NCBI RefSeq assembly: GCF_003945595.2
Contig: NW_024104420.1
Location: 3,470,201 to 3,534,200, forward strand
Length of the DNA stretch: 64,000 nt
From: Pipra filicauda
Lineage: Eukaryota; Chordata; Aves; Passeriformes; Pipridae
Direction: 5' to 3'
Below the pieces are notes generated by a model that saw only the letters and a list, made by a program, of their open reading frames with translations, had not been told where the DNA came from and searched no databases. The translations under genes and the position numbers were made by a program. This document shows positions 1 to 14,709 of this stretch, in pieces (the stretch's first letter is position 1; each line of letters begins with the position of its first letter).

Positions 1-2789
1 TTAGTGATTCAATGTTTATAAAATGCAAAGCAATGATTTAACACACAATGTTTGCATATCAAGCTGCAAACATGAAAATTGTGAAATTTTTTAAAGAATC
101 TTTTTTAGTTATCAAAAAATGAGAAAGCAGATAAAGGTAAGCTAATTGGTCAGACAAGTTATGTTTCTCAGAGAAAGCTGTGCAACTTAGGTGAATTTAA
201 TGCAACCGCGAATTTCTTTCTTAGCTTCTACAAAGAGAAGTTGCTTGGTGGTGTAACCTAACCCAGAGGTTTGAAACTGACTGTGAACTAAAGCATTCAG
301 TAAAGACCCAGAGAATTGTATAATGCATAATACTGTGGAATAATACTGTGGAATAAAGTGCCTGTCAGGGAAGTTTCTTCCTCTACTATTTTCACAAAAT
401 AGTAGTTTTGTGCCCCAAATTACAGGAAATTATATCACTTCCTATGAAAATACTCATGCCGCTGGATATATATTTGTTCACACAATGTGTTTCTCGCAGG
501 GTCCCATGGAGCCCTTCCTATATTAAAGAATTACACAAGTTAATGCACTATATTGCATTAAGCTCTGTATAAAAAAGTGTTTCCATTTATCTGTTTCAAA
601 TGCCAGTCTTCAATTCCACAATCATTGAAACAGCAGCTTTCCTATTATACAGGGTCATGCGTCTTAATATTACTCATCTCTTAAAAATGCCAAAGCAGTT
701 TTCATTTTCCTTTCATCTACAGTTTGAGTCTGGACTAAATGTCCCTTTCTTCTGTTGTTCCCACAGATGCAACTTCAAAGAGTACTTCAGAAAAGCTTTT
801 GCGGGATTTGTATTTTTCAAAAAGTTTTTTTCTGGGGACCTCTCCTTCAATTTTTCTGCACATCTTTGATACCAACACATACCAGAGCTCTTTACCAAAA
901 GATGTTAAAATTTCTTTAGAGGCCTCCTGCTGTTTGTTAATTCAGTAGCTATACCACTGAGCAGTTCTTGCAGTCACCACATTAGGAGCCATCAGCTGTT
1001 GTAAGCATAAAACCTCAATTGCCTTTCCTCTGCAACACATATAAGCCCATGGTCCAACACTACATTGCAGCTCCTAGAGTCACCCAGGGAAAATTTGCTT
1101 CTTCTCTATGAGATGATGAGTGCCAATTACAGTAGTTTGCTGTCAATTTTGCCAGTTCCATTTTGTTCCTCTATTCCTCATTTTAATCCCTTTCTCAGTA
1201 AATCAGAGATGCACTCCTTTACTCTGGGATGTTTCTATATAATTCCATCTAATATCGGACTTTGTCTTTGATGCGTTCAGTGTGTACACACTGAAGGCAT
1301 CATATTCCATATGCACATATTCCGTTAAGACAGCAGCATGCTGAGCAGTAAACTGGATATAATCTAGCTCCCATCTTCAAGCTAAAATTAAACAGATTAT
1401 TTTACTCTCATTTATCAGTTCATGTTCTGCTGTTTAACTAGGAGCTATGGCTCTTCTAGTTGTTTTAACACATTTTATTGACTGTAATCCACTAAACCTT
1501 CTCCCCCTCATTGGCAAACACAGACAAGCTCCCCTGTGATTACACACTGTATTGTTGTCAGAGGCTTTTCTCAGCTGTTTCACTTTACAAGTTCACTTGT
1601 CCTTAGTAATACATATATAGTTCACATATAATTGAAATAGTTCCCTAAAAGCCATTCATCCCCAGAGGAAACTGCTCTTTAATTGTTTGTTATGCCCTCT
1701 CAGCAAGGAGGCTGACTTACACCATACATGTGCATCATTTTATTTAAATGACATCCTACCTTGCTACGAAAGCTGCCAGAGCTATTTGTTCTTCTTCCAC
1801 TAAGGCTGCCAACTACAGAAAGCCCCCTGAGAACAAAGCAGCAGATGAAAAAGAAGTGCCAATGCTTCAGGCAACTATTTTAGCCAGAGCTGTACCAACA
1901 ACAACATGCAGCAGGAAAAAAATACATGCTTCAAAGGTAATTACAGCAAATTGCATCTTTCTGTCTTTATTTAAGATACTTGGGATCGATTTCCTTCCCT
2001 TAGCAAGGGAAACTGCAAACAGCATGACATAAACAACCAAGCACTAACTTCAACCAAGAAAAAGAAGCCTCTCTCCCACCTTCTGCCATCCTCTCTGCAA
2101 GGATCATACCATGTGATAAATGGCACAAGGCTGATGTCCTGTAGCAGCACATCTCCCAGTCACTCTGGTGGTGACCTGGCCATTCCTGGCCTCATTATTT
2201 CATCTCAGTCCCCTGACCCATTCACTTGCAAGATGCCCCAGGTTGCATTGGCACTTTTTTCTTCAGGACTTGGGATCAGCAGTGCCAATGTGCTGCTTTA
2301 ATGGGCAAGATGGGGATGGAGCATGTGAGAATAGCACCCCACAAGGCAACGCAAGAGCACAGGCTGAACAAAATTATCTGTTTTGCTTGACAGATGTTTA
2401 CACAAACCCTCTCTCTACTTTTAATATTTGGGAATTTGTTGCCTGAGGTTTGGTTTGATTTTCAACTTCAAATGAAGCGTTAAAAAATATCCCCACAAAG
2501 GAAAGCAGAATGGCTGAATTTCAGAATATTAAACTTCAAAATCACCCCCAGGTTTCTCTAAAAGCTTTACGAAGAAAAGAAAGGTGTGGGAGAAAAAAAA
2601 TTCAGTCACCACATCACCCTTTCCCTGAGCCTGGGTCAGCCAAGGTTCAAATGTGTGATAAAATCAAAACTAGGCAATATTTAGGGTTGTTTTTAAGGTT
2701 TCATAATAAGGGGAAGTCATAGGTTTAGATTTAACCCTAAGACAGTGAGTACACACATTACATTTACATTATGCCTTGTATTCCTTCTG
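1..2789. other. Gene-free AT-rich DNA
   Basis: No recognisable exon, RNA gene or mobile element is seen. All open frames are short, overlap on both strands and lack recognisable motifs. A small 15-bp tandem duplication (unit AATACTGTGGAATAA-like) lies near 329-356. The DNA could be intergenic or deep intronic; nothing in the sequence decides between them. Confidence 0.6.
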
Positions 2790-3470
2790 ATGAAAAAAAC
2801 CTGCGTCATTATGAATGAGATTATAGATTTTTATTTTTTTTTTTCAGAATTCTCCTCAACGCAAAAAATATCACCTACTTTCTGGAGACTGAGAACAAAA
2901 ACCTATATCTGTGGCATAGGTTTAAAGGACATACTAAGCAGATTCTTCAACAGGATTACCAAGCAAGAAAAGTCCCCATCTTCAGGATCCAAATCAGGTT
3001 TTAATGGCTGGAGAAAACACTACCAAAAAAATATGGGAGTGTATTTTTGTGCTTCCTCATGCAGCTCAGACACTATCAGTAAATGTTGGAACTATTTATC
3101 TCCGTTTTTCATTTCAGTGTTGATTGGAAGAACTCCTTGCAGCCAACAGCAAGCACAGCACAATTCTGCTTGGGAGAAAGCTGGCAAGGGCACTGGGTTT
3201 TTAAGTGGCTGTTACCAATTCACACTGTTAGCACCTGCTGTCATTGCAGCTTATCCAAGAGCAGCACTGGCTCATTGGTTTTCCAGCATCCTGACTGGAA
3301 GAGCCAAAAAACGTGGCATGGATGACATGCCTAGACAGCAGCTGGAGAAGACCTCAGAGGAGGATGTGAACCTCACTCACACCAAAGTAACCAATTCAGA
3401 AAGCCAGAAAAAAAAAAAAACAAAAAAAAACAAAGAGATAAGCAAAGAAAAGCATACATGTGTCAGGTAA
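2790..3470 (+). other. Long unrecognised open reading frame, probably non-coding
   Basis: An ATG-initiated frame of about 226 codons runs without a stop, which is long for DNA this AT-rich. The predicted protein is not recognised. It has no clear domain, signal peptide or membrane segment. Its end is very lysine-rich because it reads through two A-runs at about 3410-3430. No promoter-like or splice context was identified, and a second frame is also open across part of it. I treat it as a probable chance frame or a decayed unknown sequence, not as a gene. Confidence 0.2.
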
Positions 3471-5430
3471 CTCACTCTTGCAACAGCTCCAGTTTTATAA
3501 ATCAAATACATTTTGTATATTTATAGACCCATTTCTTCCTTTGCAGGCCAATGACAGCCCACAGAGCTCTGCATAGATTTGCCAAAAATAATTACTCTGG
3601 TCACTTAGCAAAGCAGAGGATCTGTCATTCAGGCCTAGCAACAGTTCACTTACCCTTCCTTCCTCGCAACAAGCAAACATCGCCTGCCCTCCCCACCCCC
3701 AACTTGTTTGTATTGGCTTTCTGGCTGCTGGCAGAAACAACAGCTCACCTGGGTGTAAAACCATTTCTGATGAGAGGACTCTGTGCTATTCAAGTCCAAG
3801 TACATGTGAGAAGTGTAATTCAAGAAAATACTGGCTGCCAAGAAAAGGCACAGTTTCCGTCTGTGATAAAACTGTCTCACAGTATGACTGGATAGAACCC
3901 ACTTCAAATAAGATCGCCATTGTTGCAGCTCTTGGCAAACTGTGATGGGATATGGTAAAGGAAGAGGAGGAGACAAAACCAGTAATACTGAACAAGTAAC
4001 TATAGCACTACCCACAGCCACAGAAAACAGTATTTTCCTCAAAGGTTTTTCATTAGCATATATTTTATTATTACTGTAGTGTCATAGAATTGTAAACTGC
4101 TTTCTAATTTTGTTTTATATGAAATTTTTTAAGCAATGATTTTTGGAAAAGAACTATACAATTCCTACTTCCCCCATGGAAGCCTTCCTGCTTCTTCCCC
4201 ACACACAGGCTGCACCATTTGTTTTTTAGTTGATGGCTACCGTCAGCACAGAGCTTTTTTCTCTTTTTTCTAAAAGCAGTATTTTGGACAATTGTACAAT
4301 TCATGTTGCTAACAACTTTGTGTAACATTCAGGAAACAGTTAGGACATCTTAAAGCTTCATCCAGAGACTACCATGACAAAACTTTCGCCCTCTGCTATA
4401 CCAGCCACCTTTCCACACCAGGGAAGCCTCAGACCTGACAGTTGTCCTTACTCTCAGCAGTGGCACAGCTGTTAAGTACCAGCTTTTCCAGAGTTGTATG
4501 CACATCAGTTACAATCATCTAGGATGATATTAATACCTTATATTTTCTCTGTGGCACATCTGTGCTGTTTCATAATGCAAAACTTACATATGTGCTGTAG
4601 CTATATTCGGCACTGTTTGGTATGCATATATATTAGTAGACACATTTCAAAAATAACTTCAGGTTTAGCACTGTTAAAAAATCCTCAATCTAAACATTTT
4701 TCTTAGCTAGTCAGAAATACCCTTTAAAAAAAACAAACCCAAGCCATAAAGACATGGAGACTTATACATTCTTTTTGAACTGTGCTAGTGCTTAAGACCT
4801 AATCTCCACCCCCCAAAAACATAAGCTACCAGATACCAATCTTTGTTTAAAGTACTGTCAGATGCCCGTCTTGAAATATACAACTCTGAGATGAAATTTT
4901 AACTTCAGTTGCCTTTGAATAACTTAATAGCTAACATTCAGATCATCCAGTAAACAAAGATTAAAAAAGGATAAAATAAAGGAAGAAATATTAACATTCT
5001 ATGTATTAACATTTCTCCACAGTGATTACTGGAGTGTTCTTTGAATAACAGCACAGTGCCTTTATAGCTGTTTGCTATTATGTTTTATTCTATGTTCACA
5101 TTTTTTTTTAATTGTTTCAAATTTTTGGGGATGTCATCTAGTCATTTCAGTATAGTTGCTGCATTATTGCTTGTCATATCATGTTTCAGTTTGATACAAA
5201 ATATCTTTCCTTAACACTCTTGTCCCTGCTCATTTGACAGTGATTTTATCTTTTGTTTTAAATGTTATAAAAACTAACACTCTTGTTCATGTGCCAGCAC
5301 CTTCGATTATTTCAGCTGCAGTATGAACAGTTTGGGGAGTAGCATTGGATGGTTAGTTCCTGATGAACAACCTGGAAACTGGAAAGAATACTTGTTCTTG
5401 AACAAATTTTTCATTATAAGAAACCTGATT

Positions 5431-5494
5431 TATTTTTCCTTTTTTTTTCATCCCCAACAGGAAAATGACAGTTCATTAATGGAAGAGATACAGT
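5431..5494 (+). promoter_or_regulatory. Possible 3' splice acceptor with short open tail
   Basis: A long pyrimidine tract (TTTTTCCTTTTTTTTTCATCC) runs into CCCAACAG ending at 5460. It is followed by an open stretch of about 11 codons (ENDSSLMEEIQ in one frame) and a TAA at 5494-5496. This resembles the start of a terminal exon. No matching upstream exon was found, and such sites occur by chance in T-rich DNA, so confidence is low. Confidence 0.12.
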
Positions 5495-8400
5495 AAATCC
5501 CTAAAATAGTCTCTGAAAAGCTGGAATCAATTTCAATGGATGCTGATTTAAGGTCCTAACATTTGGAGGTTTTTTCTGCTTATAAACTATTTGGCACATG
5601 CATTGAAGATGGGGGGGAGGGGGAACCAGAACAAAAAACCTAATTATTGTAAGGTGTTTTATAGCTTTTCAGCTCAATTAATGACTTAAAAAATTATATT
5701 TTTGGTGATTAGTATCTAGCCACAGACTTAAATATGGCCTCTTAAGTGCAAATTGATTGCTGCAGAAATGTCCATACTGTATGTAACATGTGTTGCACTT
5801 CAAATACAAATGCTCATTATAATATCTTCATTATCTTTGAAGTTAGTAACATCAGGTTTGATCCAGCACCACTGAAACATACGGGAACTTTAATATTGCT
5901 CCCTATAGAAGCAGAAACACACTAACACTTTTGAGTATATTTTTAGATAGAAAGTCTGAAATACATTTTGAATATAATGCCACAGAGAAAAAAAGTTGAA
6001 GTGGAAAAAGTCAAGTTTAAATTATACAGAATGAAAAATAAACAGAACAGAGGACACAGATGCAACAAAGCAGGATGAAGATGGAACAAACTGTGCTTCT
6101 CAAATTTCTATATTACAGGGAATTCTGATGTACAAGATGAGTAGTACCAAGAGCAAGCAAAACACAGATTATATAATACTTTAGAAACAAATACTCTTCT
6201 AATGGCACAGGAAACATGTACAAAACAAAATAAAGAGGCTTTCTCTTTCTCCACTTCATTTTCCTCTCTAAGTTCATGTGCCCTCTAGATTTAAAACAAA
6301 GATTTCTAAGCTATTCAGGATAATTTTCTTCAACTAGCACAGCTTTCCTTGTACATCAGGCAGTTTCTCCTTACCTGTTTGCTGCCACATCATATTGTGT
6401 TTCATTTTTTCCATTGTCAGGCTGAGATAGTCCCTTTCACTGATGGACTTTAAATTCACTTGAACCCACAGTCAGCTGCATCATCATCAAGTAACCAGAC
6501 TCCATTTGACTGAATTTTTACTGTGTTAGTACCCAGAGAATTAGAATCTAGAGAAAAAATACAGTGTGCCTTAAGTAGTAGAAGTTTTTACATTCTGTGC
6601 TATTCCACTGAGCCAGATCTTGAAAACTCTCTCAAGGATCAGATTACCCCTTACTCATAATATTTTTATTATTAACCTGCAATTCACTTAGCTTTGACTC
6701 AAAGACTTTAACTTCAGAATATAGACTTTGTTGGGCTTAAAAGCAGTGCCAGGAACGCAGAAGTATCACAGATTGTTACACAGCTCTGTAGCAATGCCTA
6801 CAATAAGCACTGGCAGAAAGTGACCTACTCATACCACTGGGAAGGAACAATTTGCACCTGAGCTGATGGAGCAAAAAGGGAATTGTTTGGTATCTGCAAG
6901 GTACCCATACTACGCAATGATGGAAACACATTTGAAAATTTTCAGCTTAAGCAAAACCTACTGAGCTAAGCATATCTGTACCCAGCCTCAGTGAATTAAC
7001 TGCTCGTTCTTGCTCTTTTTTCCAGTCACAAACTGCATGTGAACAGCTGCTGATTTTGTTAATTGTTTTTTTGTTAATTTTCAAAACTTTCTATAACAAA
7101 AGCTACCTTTGGCTTATTGTATTAGGTAAGCATTTGTTTTGAACTTCATACTTGCTTGTAATTGTCATGAGTCCATGCAGTAAACGAGAAGCAGTGGTGA
7201 AGGGAGGAAAGAGCCTGACAAAAAAGAGAGGCTTATGCCATATGGAGACATCAAGGGATATATCTGATGTGGATGCTGCCAGCATTGCTTCTTCCTCCCT
7301 GATTGGCATTTCTGAAAGCCACCTTAGACTTCTGAAATTCTCTCAGGTTTTGCTGTGTAGAACAGGGAACTATTCTCCAGTAAATGAGACATCACTGAAC
7401 ACTGTCTTTTCCAAAATGCCTGGAGTTAAAAAACAAAAAGCAGACTCAGCGGTTCTCCCACAACTGCCAAACAGCCATTTTAATAGCAGACTTGGATACC
7501 TGCATAGCTTCACTCAAATTAACAGGACAGGAAGGGGAACACATGAGATACGAGTAAGTGGATAGAGCAGAGATGGCAAATCAGGGCAAAATTATGATTG
7601 AGGCAAGACATTCTTGCAAGAAAATCAGCACTTTTGTCTTGCCTGAGGCTGGGCATTTAAATCCTTGCTCATTTGGCATCCACGCGTTGATTAAAAGCTA
7701 TGAACAACTTGTGAACAGCCATAATGCTATACCGACAAATGGATATGGTCGAGCACCTGAGAAATTCTGTACAGAAGAGAGCTGAGCAGAGGAGTTCCAA
7801 GTGGAAATGTCCACACAACTAGTCATTCCCATCTGATTTCTGTGGGTAAATAAACATGCCACAGTTAACACAGGTCTTGGAAAAATTAGCTTAGAAGCAT
7901 AAAATAGCACATCCACAGATGCAAGGCTCTTTTTGTCCTTCATGAGCTGAGTAGACAAGTGTGGGAAATACCTCCCACACTAATTTTACATCTCAGTGCT
8001 AGTCTCCCATAGAACTGAACAATACCAAGTTAAGTACCACAGATGGCTTTTGGTTTAATTAATTGGCAAAGAACAGTACAAATTCTGTGGGATTATGTGT
8101 TCATGATGGGCACAACATTTTGCTCAAATTGATTTCTGACGACTGGTTGAATGTCGAAAGATGAAAAGTTCATTTTGCAAAGTATTGCACTTACTCAAAA
8201 AATAAAATTAAATTAGTAGCCATGTGCTTGTTATATAGTCATGGCTTCTACAGAGTCTGTAGATGCTCACTGTTTACCTATCTGCTACTGTATTCATTAA
8301 TGCTTACACTAATGCTATTGACACAGTTATTTAATACTCACATTAAAGTACTACTGCTAGGATTCGATTCCCATTACTAAGTGCTGAACAAATGTATTGG

Positions 8401-11400
8401 AATGACCTGTCTTGCCTTTGTGAATGGAGCATAAGAATGGGGAAGCTGGGAGATAGTGTCTCTTGCTAAATTGTGTGCTAAATTAAGTACAAAACATTTA
8501 GTAGCTCATCACCGTTGTATTGCTAGATTCATCACAGCTGAAAATTTTTCAAGGAGTAACTCAACAAACATCTTGGAATACATTTTAAAAAGGAGCATCT
8601 CAGGGTCTTTTGACCACTGTTCATTTAAGCAGAAATGTGGATTTGTAGCACAACGGTTGGAAATAATTCCAGCACATGAATGCTCTTATTTTCCGCATTG
8701 TTAGTGTATAGCTAGTTACAGCAACATCTCCATAAATATCTGTGATATAAATGATTCCTACAGTACAGAAGAAATTAAATCAAGGTATTAGGAACAGACT
8801 TTCACATTTTTGCAAAGTAAAATTTTGCTGTCACATTGGAATAGGAAAATTAAAGTTGTGATAAAAATTACATACACCTCATTTTCTATAACAGAGGAAT
8901 ATAGGAATCTAAATGAAAGTAGCCTGACTACTGTGAAAACTAACCTGAAATCTGAAACTCTCCTTTTCCTTAGCTTTTAAAAACCACTTTGTTGTTTGCT
9001 GTAATAGTTTTTATTCAATCATGGTCAAAGAATGAGAGGCATGATTTAATATTTCTTTGTGTGTGATGCAACAACAGCCTAGGGACAGGGTAAGAACACC
9101 ATGGACAGTCTTTCTGTGTCCAGAAGTCATAAAACAGCTCCAAATACTGCAGTAGCAAATACAAGTCAATGTCCTGACTGTTTTAATACTTGATTTAATA
9201 CTTCTTCCATTTCATTCTTTCAAATTCAGCAGTTTCAGCTTTTCTAAGGATTAACCTTTTCCTCAGATGATCAACAAACTTTCACTTTTGGCCAGATTCC
9301 TGTAGAACAGGAGGGTCATCATGAATCAACACCACTCTTTATTGAACTTCTGCACAACTGCAGAAAACTAGATGAATTTTCCTTGGCTCCACCCTAGATG
9401 ACACTCACAGCAACAAGGGCATCTGCATGCAGTGAAGTCTTCTTCCCTGTGGAGAATGAGTTTCTCTGCAAATCTGCCTTTCAATCAGAAAATAGAAGAG
9501 CAGACAAGCCTATAAACGTGTTGGGGTTGTCACTTCAGCCAGAGGCAACCACTAACCTCTCCAAGGGCCGGAAGACATAATTCGGTAACAAGAGGAGACA
9601 TATAAATTATTGCCAAAATATAAAGTAATGTATTTTGGTTTATGGTTTTTTGCTTTGCTTTTTGCTTTACATTTTTTTAGGGTTGCACTCTTTTCTGGGG
9701 AGACTCATTCCTTCACATTCAACTTCATCCTGAAGAAAAAAGGAAAATCTCTTTCTGTGCAACCCCTCAATGCAGGACTCCTGGACACCATATATCCCTC
9801 TGCTCATTGCAGAATCATTGTATGGAATAAATACCAGGAGGTCTAAATGCCAGAACTGAGGAACTTTCCCTAAAAAATGATGACACTTCACAGCAAGGTA
9901 TTAAAGGCTATGTTGTCAGCTGTCCTATAGATGAGCCAGTCAGCAATACAGGAGCCTGGTGAAAGGGCTATGGAGTTCCTGTTCATTAGCTAACTTTTAC
10001 ATTCTTATTTCCAAACAGAAACTGCACATCCATGTTCCCAAACGGAGTAAGATCTTCCACCAGGCACAACGTGAAAAGATGAAGTACTCAGCTAAAGAAT
10101 ACATAAGCACAGAGAAGTAGCACAGTTGCTATCCTATTTTGATTAAATTATAAGTATCAATCATTAAAACACTAGTAAGGTATTAAAGCACAAAAGAGGT
10201 GTTTGCAAGGATGCTCATCAGACTCTCAAAGTATTAAGGGCCCCTGGATGTAGGAAAGTAAGGAAGTTGGAAGGTGTTACTTATTTTTACTGCTTCTAGA
10301 AACTAGATGTTTCTTTCATTACCCCACAGGTCGTAGAGGAAAAAGTAGTCGTCACTTCCTGGGCATAAGGCTGAAGGATCCCAGAAAAGAATGTGCCAAA
10401 CTGCAACTCAGTCCAAATATTTATATATTCAGGAAATGTTAGTCTTCAGATGCACATTACAGGGTCTGTATGGATGCTTTCTTTGGCAGCATTGTGTTGT
10501 ACACCACAATTTCTCATTAGCAACAACTACAGTCTAGCTCAGGAAAACTGTAAATACATTTTACATTAGGCATTTTGTTCCTCAATTATTTTCACATGTT
10601 CCTAATAAAGTTTCTTGCTCTGGTAACTGTTGGACAGGACTGTGTCCAAGAAAATAGAATGTGGTCTTAAATTATTTTCCATACAAAAAGAATTACTATA
10701 TCTAATTGTAGCTATAATGAACAATGATGGTTTAAAAATAATATTATGTCATATAGTTTGAACGATAGTTTGCTGTTATGAGTGAGACAGTACAGTTTAG
10801 ACTTTTGAAAAGGTTTTACAAATACTCCATTTTTTACTCCACTAATACTGACAAATAAAGCTGGTGACTGTTAATGTCAATTCTCTTACTTATTTATTTA
10901 ATTTTTGAATTTTTACCACAAGCATTTAACCACTTGTGATTATGGGCAGATTGGGAGCCAATAAGTTTAAAAGTTCCTTCCATTTTCCACATTCCTGTCC
11001 TAAATCATGCTTTTGGCCACTTCTAATCTCTAACAACCTACTGGTTTAATTACTTCCGTCTCTCATATTTTAACTCAGAAACACATATTTCAGCTAAATA
11101 AAATACCTCTGAGGAATTATTTCAACAGGGTTGACATTCTCATCTTTTCTTGATCACAGTACCATGTTATATGACATCTTTTCTGCAAGAGGCTTCCCAA
11201 TTTGTTTGTTATGCAGAGATAAATATAGTCATTATTAATACATTAACGTAATCTTACTGCTATGATCTTCTATAGGAATATCTATGACCATCAATTCAAG
11301 ACCTACCTGAGTCCATCAACTAGTCTCTGTTGCTTTCCTGTTTCTTTTTTTTTCTTTTTTCATGTCATCTCTCCTAAACCACCTGGGAAAAAAAAAAAAA

Positions 11401-14400
11401 AAGAAAACTTTACACCCCTTATATGCCACATCTCCCACAATAACTTTGAGGTGAAGAATATCTATAATAAACCTCAAGATTCATTGGTAATGCTGTAATG
11501 AAAACTAACAATGATGATTTAGATTAATATATACAGCTGGAATTTCTTTTCTCAACGTGTGTTATCAGCAGATTTGAAATTTTTAGTTATCGTAATCCTT
11601 GCCAATTGGTGCCAAATAGCACCAATCTCCAGCTTTTTGGCATTCAAAGCAATAACCCTATTTTCTTTAGTTGAGAAGGCACACTTTATAAGCAGCGTAA
11701 TTTTATCAAGTTTGTTGTTAAATATTAATGTGGAAATTATGCAAGGTTTAAGCAGTGGGTTTTAAGATTTATTTTTCATTATGTCTGTTATAACAAACCT
11801 TTATTAATATCCTGTGAAATAAGAAATCTACAGCATCACTAATAAAACCTTTTAAGTGGTAATCCTTCAGAATCTTTCCTTGTAGCGGTAGAGCATTTGC
11901 AGTACTAAACCAATGAAATTCACACATCCTGCAATGGAGTAGTGGAGTGATTATTACAACATTTTTTCCGAAGTACCATGGGCTTTAGATGATTAGAGAG
12001 TAGTCTTATGTTTTAAACTTTTTGCCAACAGTGAGGCTTTAAGTTGAGTTGGATCAAGGATAGATTGCAGTATAATGTATGTTGACAGTTTAATAACATG
12101 GGTTACTATCCTTAGTTTGCTTTATGATGTAATACATCTTTATAGGAGTCTCCAGAGATTTCTACTACAATTTTCAAGGCAGAGAGAACTCAATAAACTA
12201 AAAGATTCTGAGCAAGATTTCTATTTCCTGTATACTTTGGAAATTTTCCTGAAATATAAATAGGTGCTACAGCTTTTTAGAGTTTTTCTGACATGACTTT
12301 TTGTTTTTCTAGTCATGTAATAGATTTTAAAGTTACATTTCATACAAAGTTATAAGTTTTTTAAAAGTTCCCTTCTATAATGAATGGTCTTATTTTTCAG
12401 ATCTCTAGGGGAATTTTCTTTTCTGTAAAACATAGTAATTGATTTTATTTTCCTCTCTTTCAATTCACATTATACATGCATTAACATGATGTAGTTTGCA
12501 AATGTTTCCAAGTAAAGGTCACACATGTTTGGACTAATTATCTCTCACGTTTTGACAAGCACATGCATAGCAGTGATTAAATATCAAGCAACATAAATCT
12601 AAATAACGATATAAAATATAAGAATTATTTAATTCTTCAAATGCTTTCATTTAATTTTTACAGGTAATCAGGAAAAGAAACTAATTAGAATGGAAGGAAA
12701 CTATTGCTTTTAATTAAATATTGGTCCAAGTGAAAATAGCTTGAAAGGATATTCAATCTACTTTATTCGATTGCCAGTTTTCACAATATTCTTGCAATAC
12801 TAGATTTCAGAAACTACTGACAGAAAATTCTTCCTTTAATATATTTCTGTTCAGATTGTGTACAAAGTGATGTTAATTTTTTAAGTGTAACTGCTTTTCA
12901 GAATTATGCCTGTAGATTATGTTGTTCAAATGTTTTCAAATGCTACTGCTAACATAAGATTTGCTGTGATTATGTGTATATTCTTCTAAACAAATAGATG
13001 ATTACCTAAACAATATGGTATTCTTCCCTATACTAAGTTGGCAGACCACACAGAAAATTTTTCAGGACACTTTTACAAAAAGTCTTCAGTTTGAACAATT
13101 TGTACAAGCTTGGCTCACCAGTATTTTTGACACATTCTTTCCACTCACATTGTGTAAACAAAAATTTGCCCATCTTAATGTTTACAGTACGTGCATAAAT
13201 GTAAACTGAAATAAATCTGTACAGATTTCAAATAAACTTTCCTAAAGTATGCACAATCTACATTTTCCTTTTAAAATAAACCTATTGTAAAATAAGTCTC
13301 ATTAGGAAATTCCTGAAGAGCACATTGCGAGACCATCAGTTCAGAGAAGGCCAAATCGCGTGATTACAGATACTCCTTAAAGAAAGAAAGCAGAAGCTGG
13401 AGCATCTGACCCAAAAGGTCTTTTACCTATCGTTTAATCCCTTCTCTTTTCATCATCCCTTTTACTGAATCTGGGTAAGTGCTGCACCCAGTGAGCTCCC
13501 CAAAGCCTCTCAAGACAAAATAATTTTCGCAGCCCCCACAGGAGAAACACTTATATTTTTCACCATGAGTAGTCACACTGGCCTCTTGCCAAGAGCCTGA
13601 GGGCCATGCCTAATTGACATTCACATCTACATACATTGTCATCCCTAGAAAGCAAAAGCACACACACAGCCAAGACATTTGCCTAGGCTAGTACCACTGA
13701 CAAGATGTGCCTGACTGTTTGAATTCTCTGAAAATCACTGCTTTGCCTCCACCCCACTGCCACACTGCACCACCATGGACAGTATTTCAACATCCTGCAG
13801 GCCACAAACATCCACAGCACCAGAAATGCATGAGACAAGACATCTAAACATCCTTAGTAAACCATACATACAGATAGGTGCCAAATGGTGATAATTCAGC
13901 TTACTCAACCCCACAAACCACCGTCAAAACACAGTATTGATAAAACTTTGACCCTGTAACCATAATGTTGACAGCCTACTGCGGCTTCCTGGGTTTACGT
14001 CTTTTTTTTTTAACCTGCTCTGAAAATGAAAATCCTACCTAGCTCTCTGCTAGTCATAAATTAGATGGTTCCTATTTGTGTTGTTGGGCTTGATGCATGA
14101 CTGGCAGACTTAATTATTATTTCTGTGACTGATCATATCTCTTACTCTGTCAGTGCATCTCAAGAGGAATGCTGAAAGAGCATACAATGCTCAAACCTAA
14201 TTTCACTGAGATAAAATAATTATTTTAGTAAAGAAAATTATTATTACTATAAAATTCAATCTACCTGAAATTTATCTTGTTCATATGTGCACAACCACCT
14301 ACTCCTTTTATTACTGTATTAAGACACGTGCCTTTTTATGTATATCACATACATGACCAATTCCCTCTTGACCAGCACACAGGCAACTCCACTGGGATTC

Positions 14401-14649
14401 TCTGGGGCCAGGATCAAAACTTACTACAGCTTCACCTACAAGGATGTCTGGGAAAAGGCAGTAGTGCCTTGCACATTCTGTAAATCATTACAGTAGAGAA
14501 AATGTAGTGCTCAGCTTACCAGTCATCGCTGTGCTGCAGACTGCAAATCTCATTTGCCCTCTACATTATCATGAATATATACTCCAGGATCAGGTCTCAG
14601 TCTCTGGACCACTAAAATAAAAAGTCATTATATTCAATATAGGTAGAAT

Positions 14650-14709
14650 AAAAAAACAACTAAACAAACAAACAAAACAAAAACAAACAAAAACCTAACA
14701 AACAACAAT
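14650..14709. repeat. A/C-rich low-complexity tract
   Basis: The block is built almost only of A and C, with AAAC and AAAAC units repeated irregularly. Two similar blocks occur at about 44.24 kb and 53.52 kb. No function is suggested. Confidence 0.8.

Noticed and set aside
8355..8372. tRNA-like T-arm (GATTCGATTCCC)
   Set aside because: It resembles a B box, but no acceptor stem, anticodon arm or A box can be folded around it.
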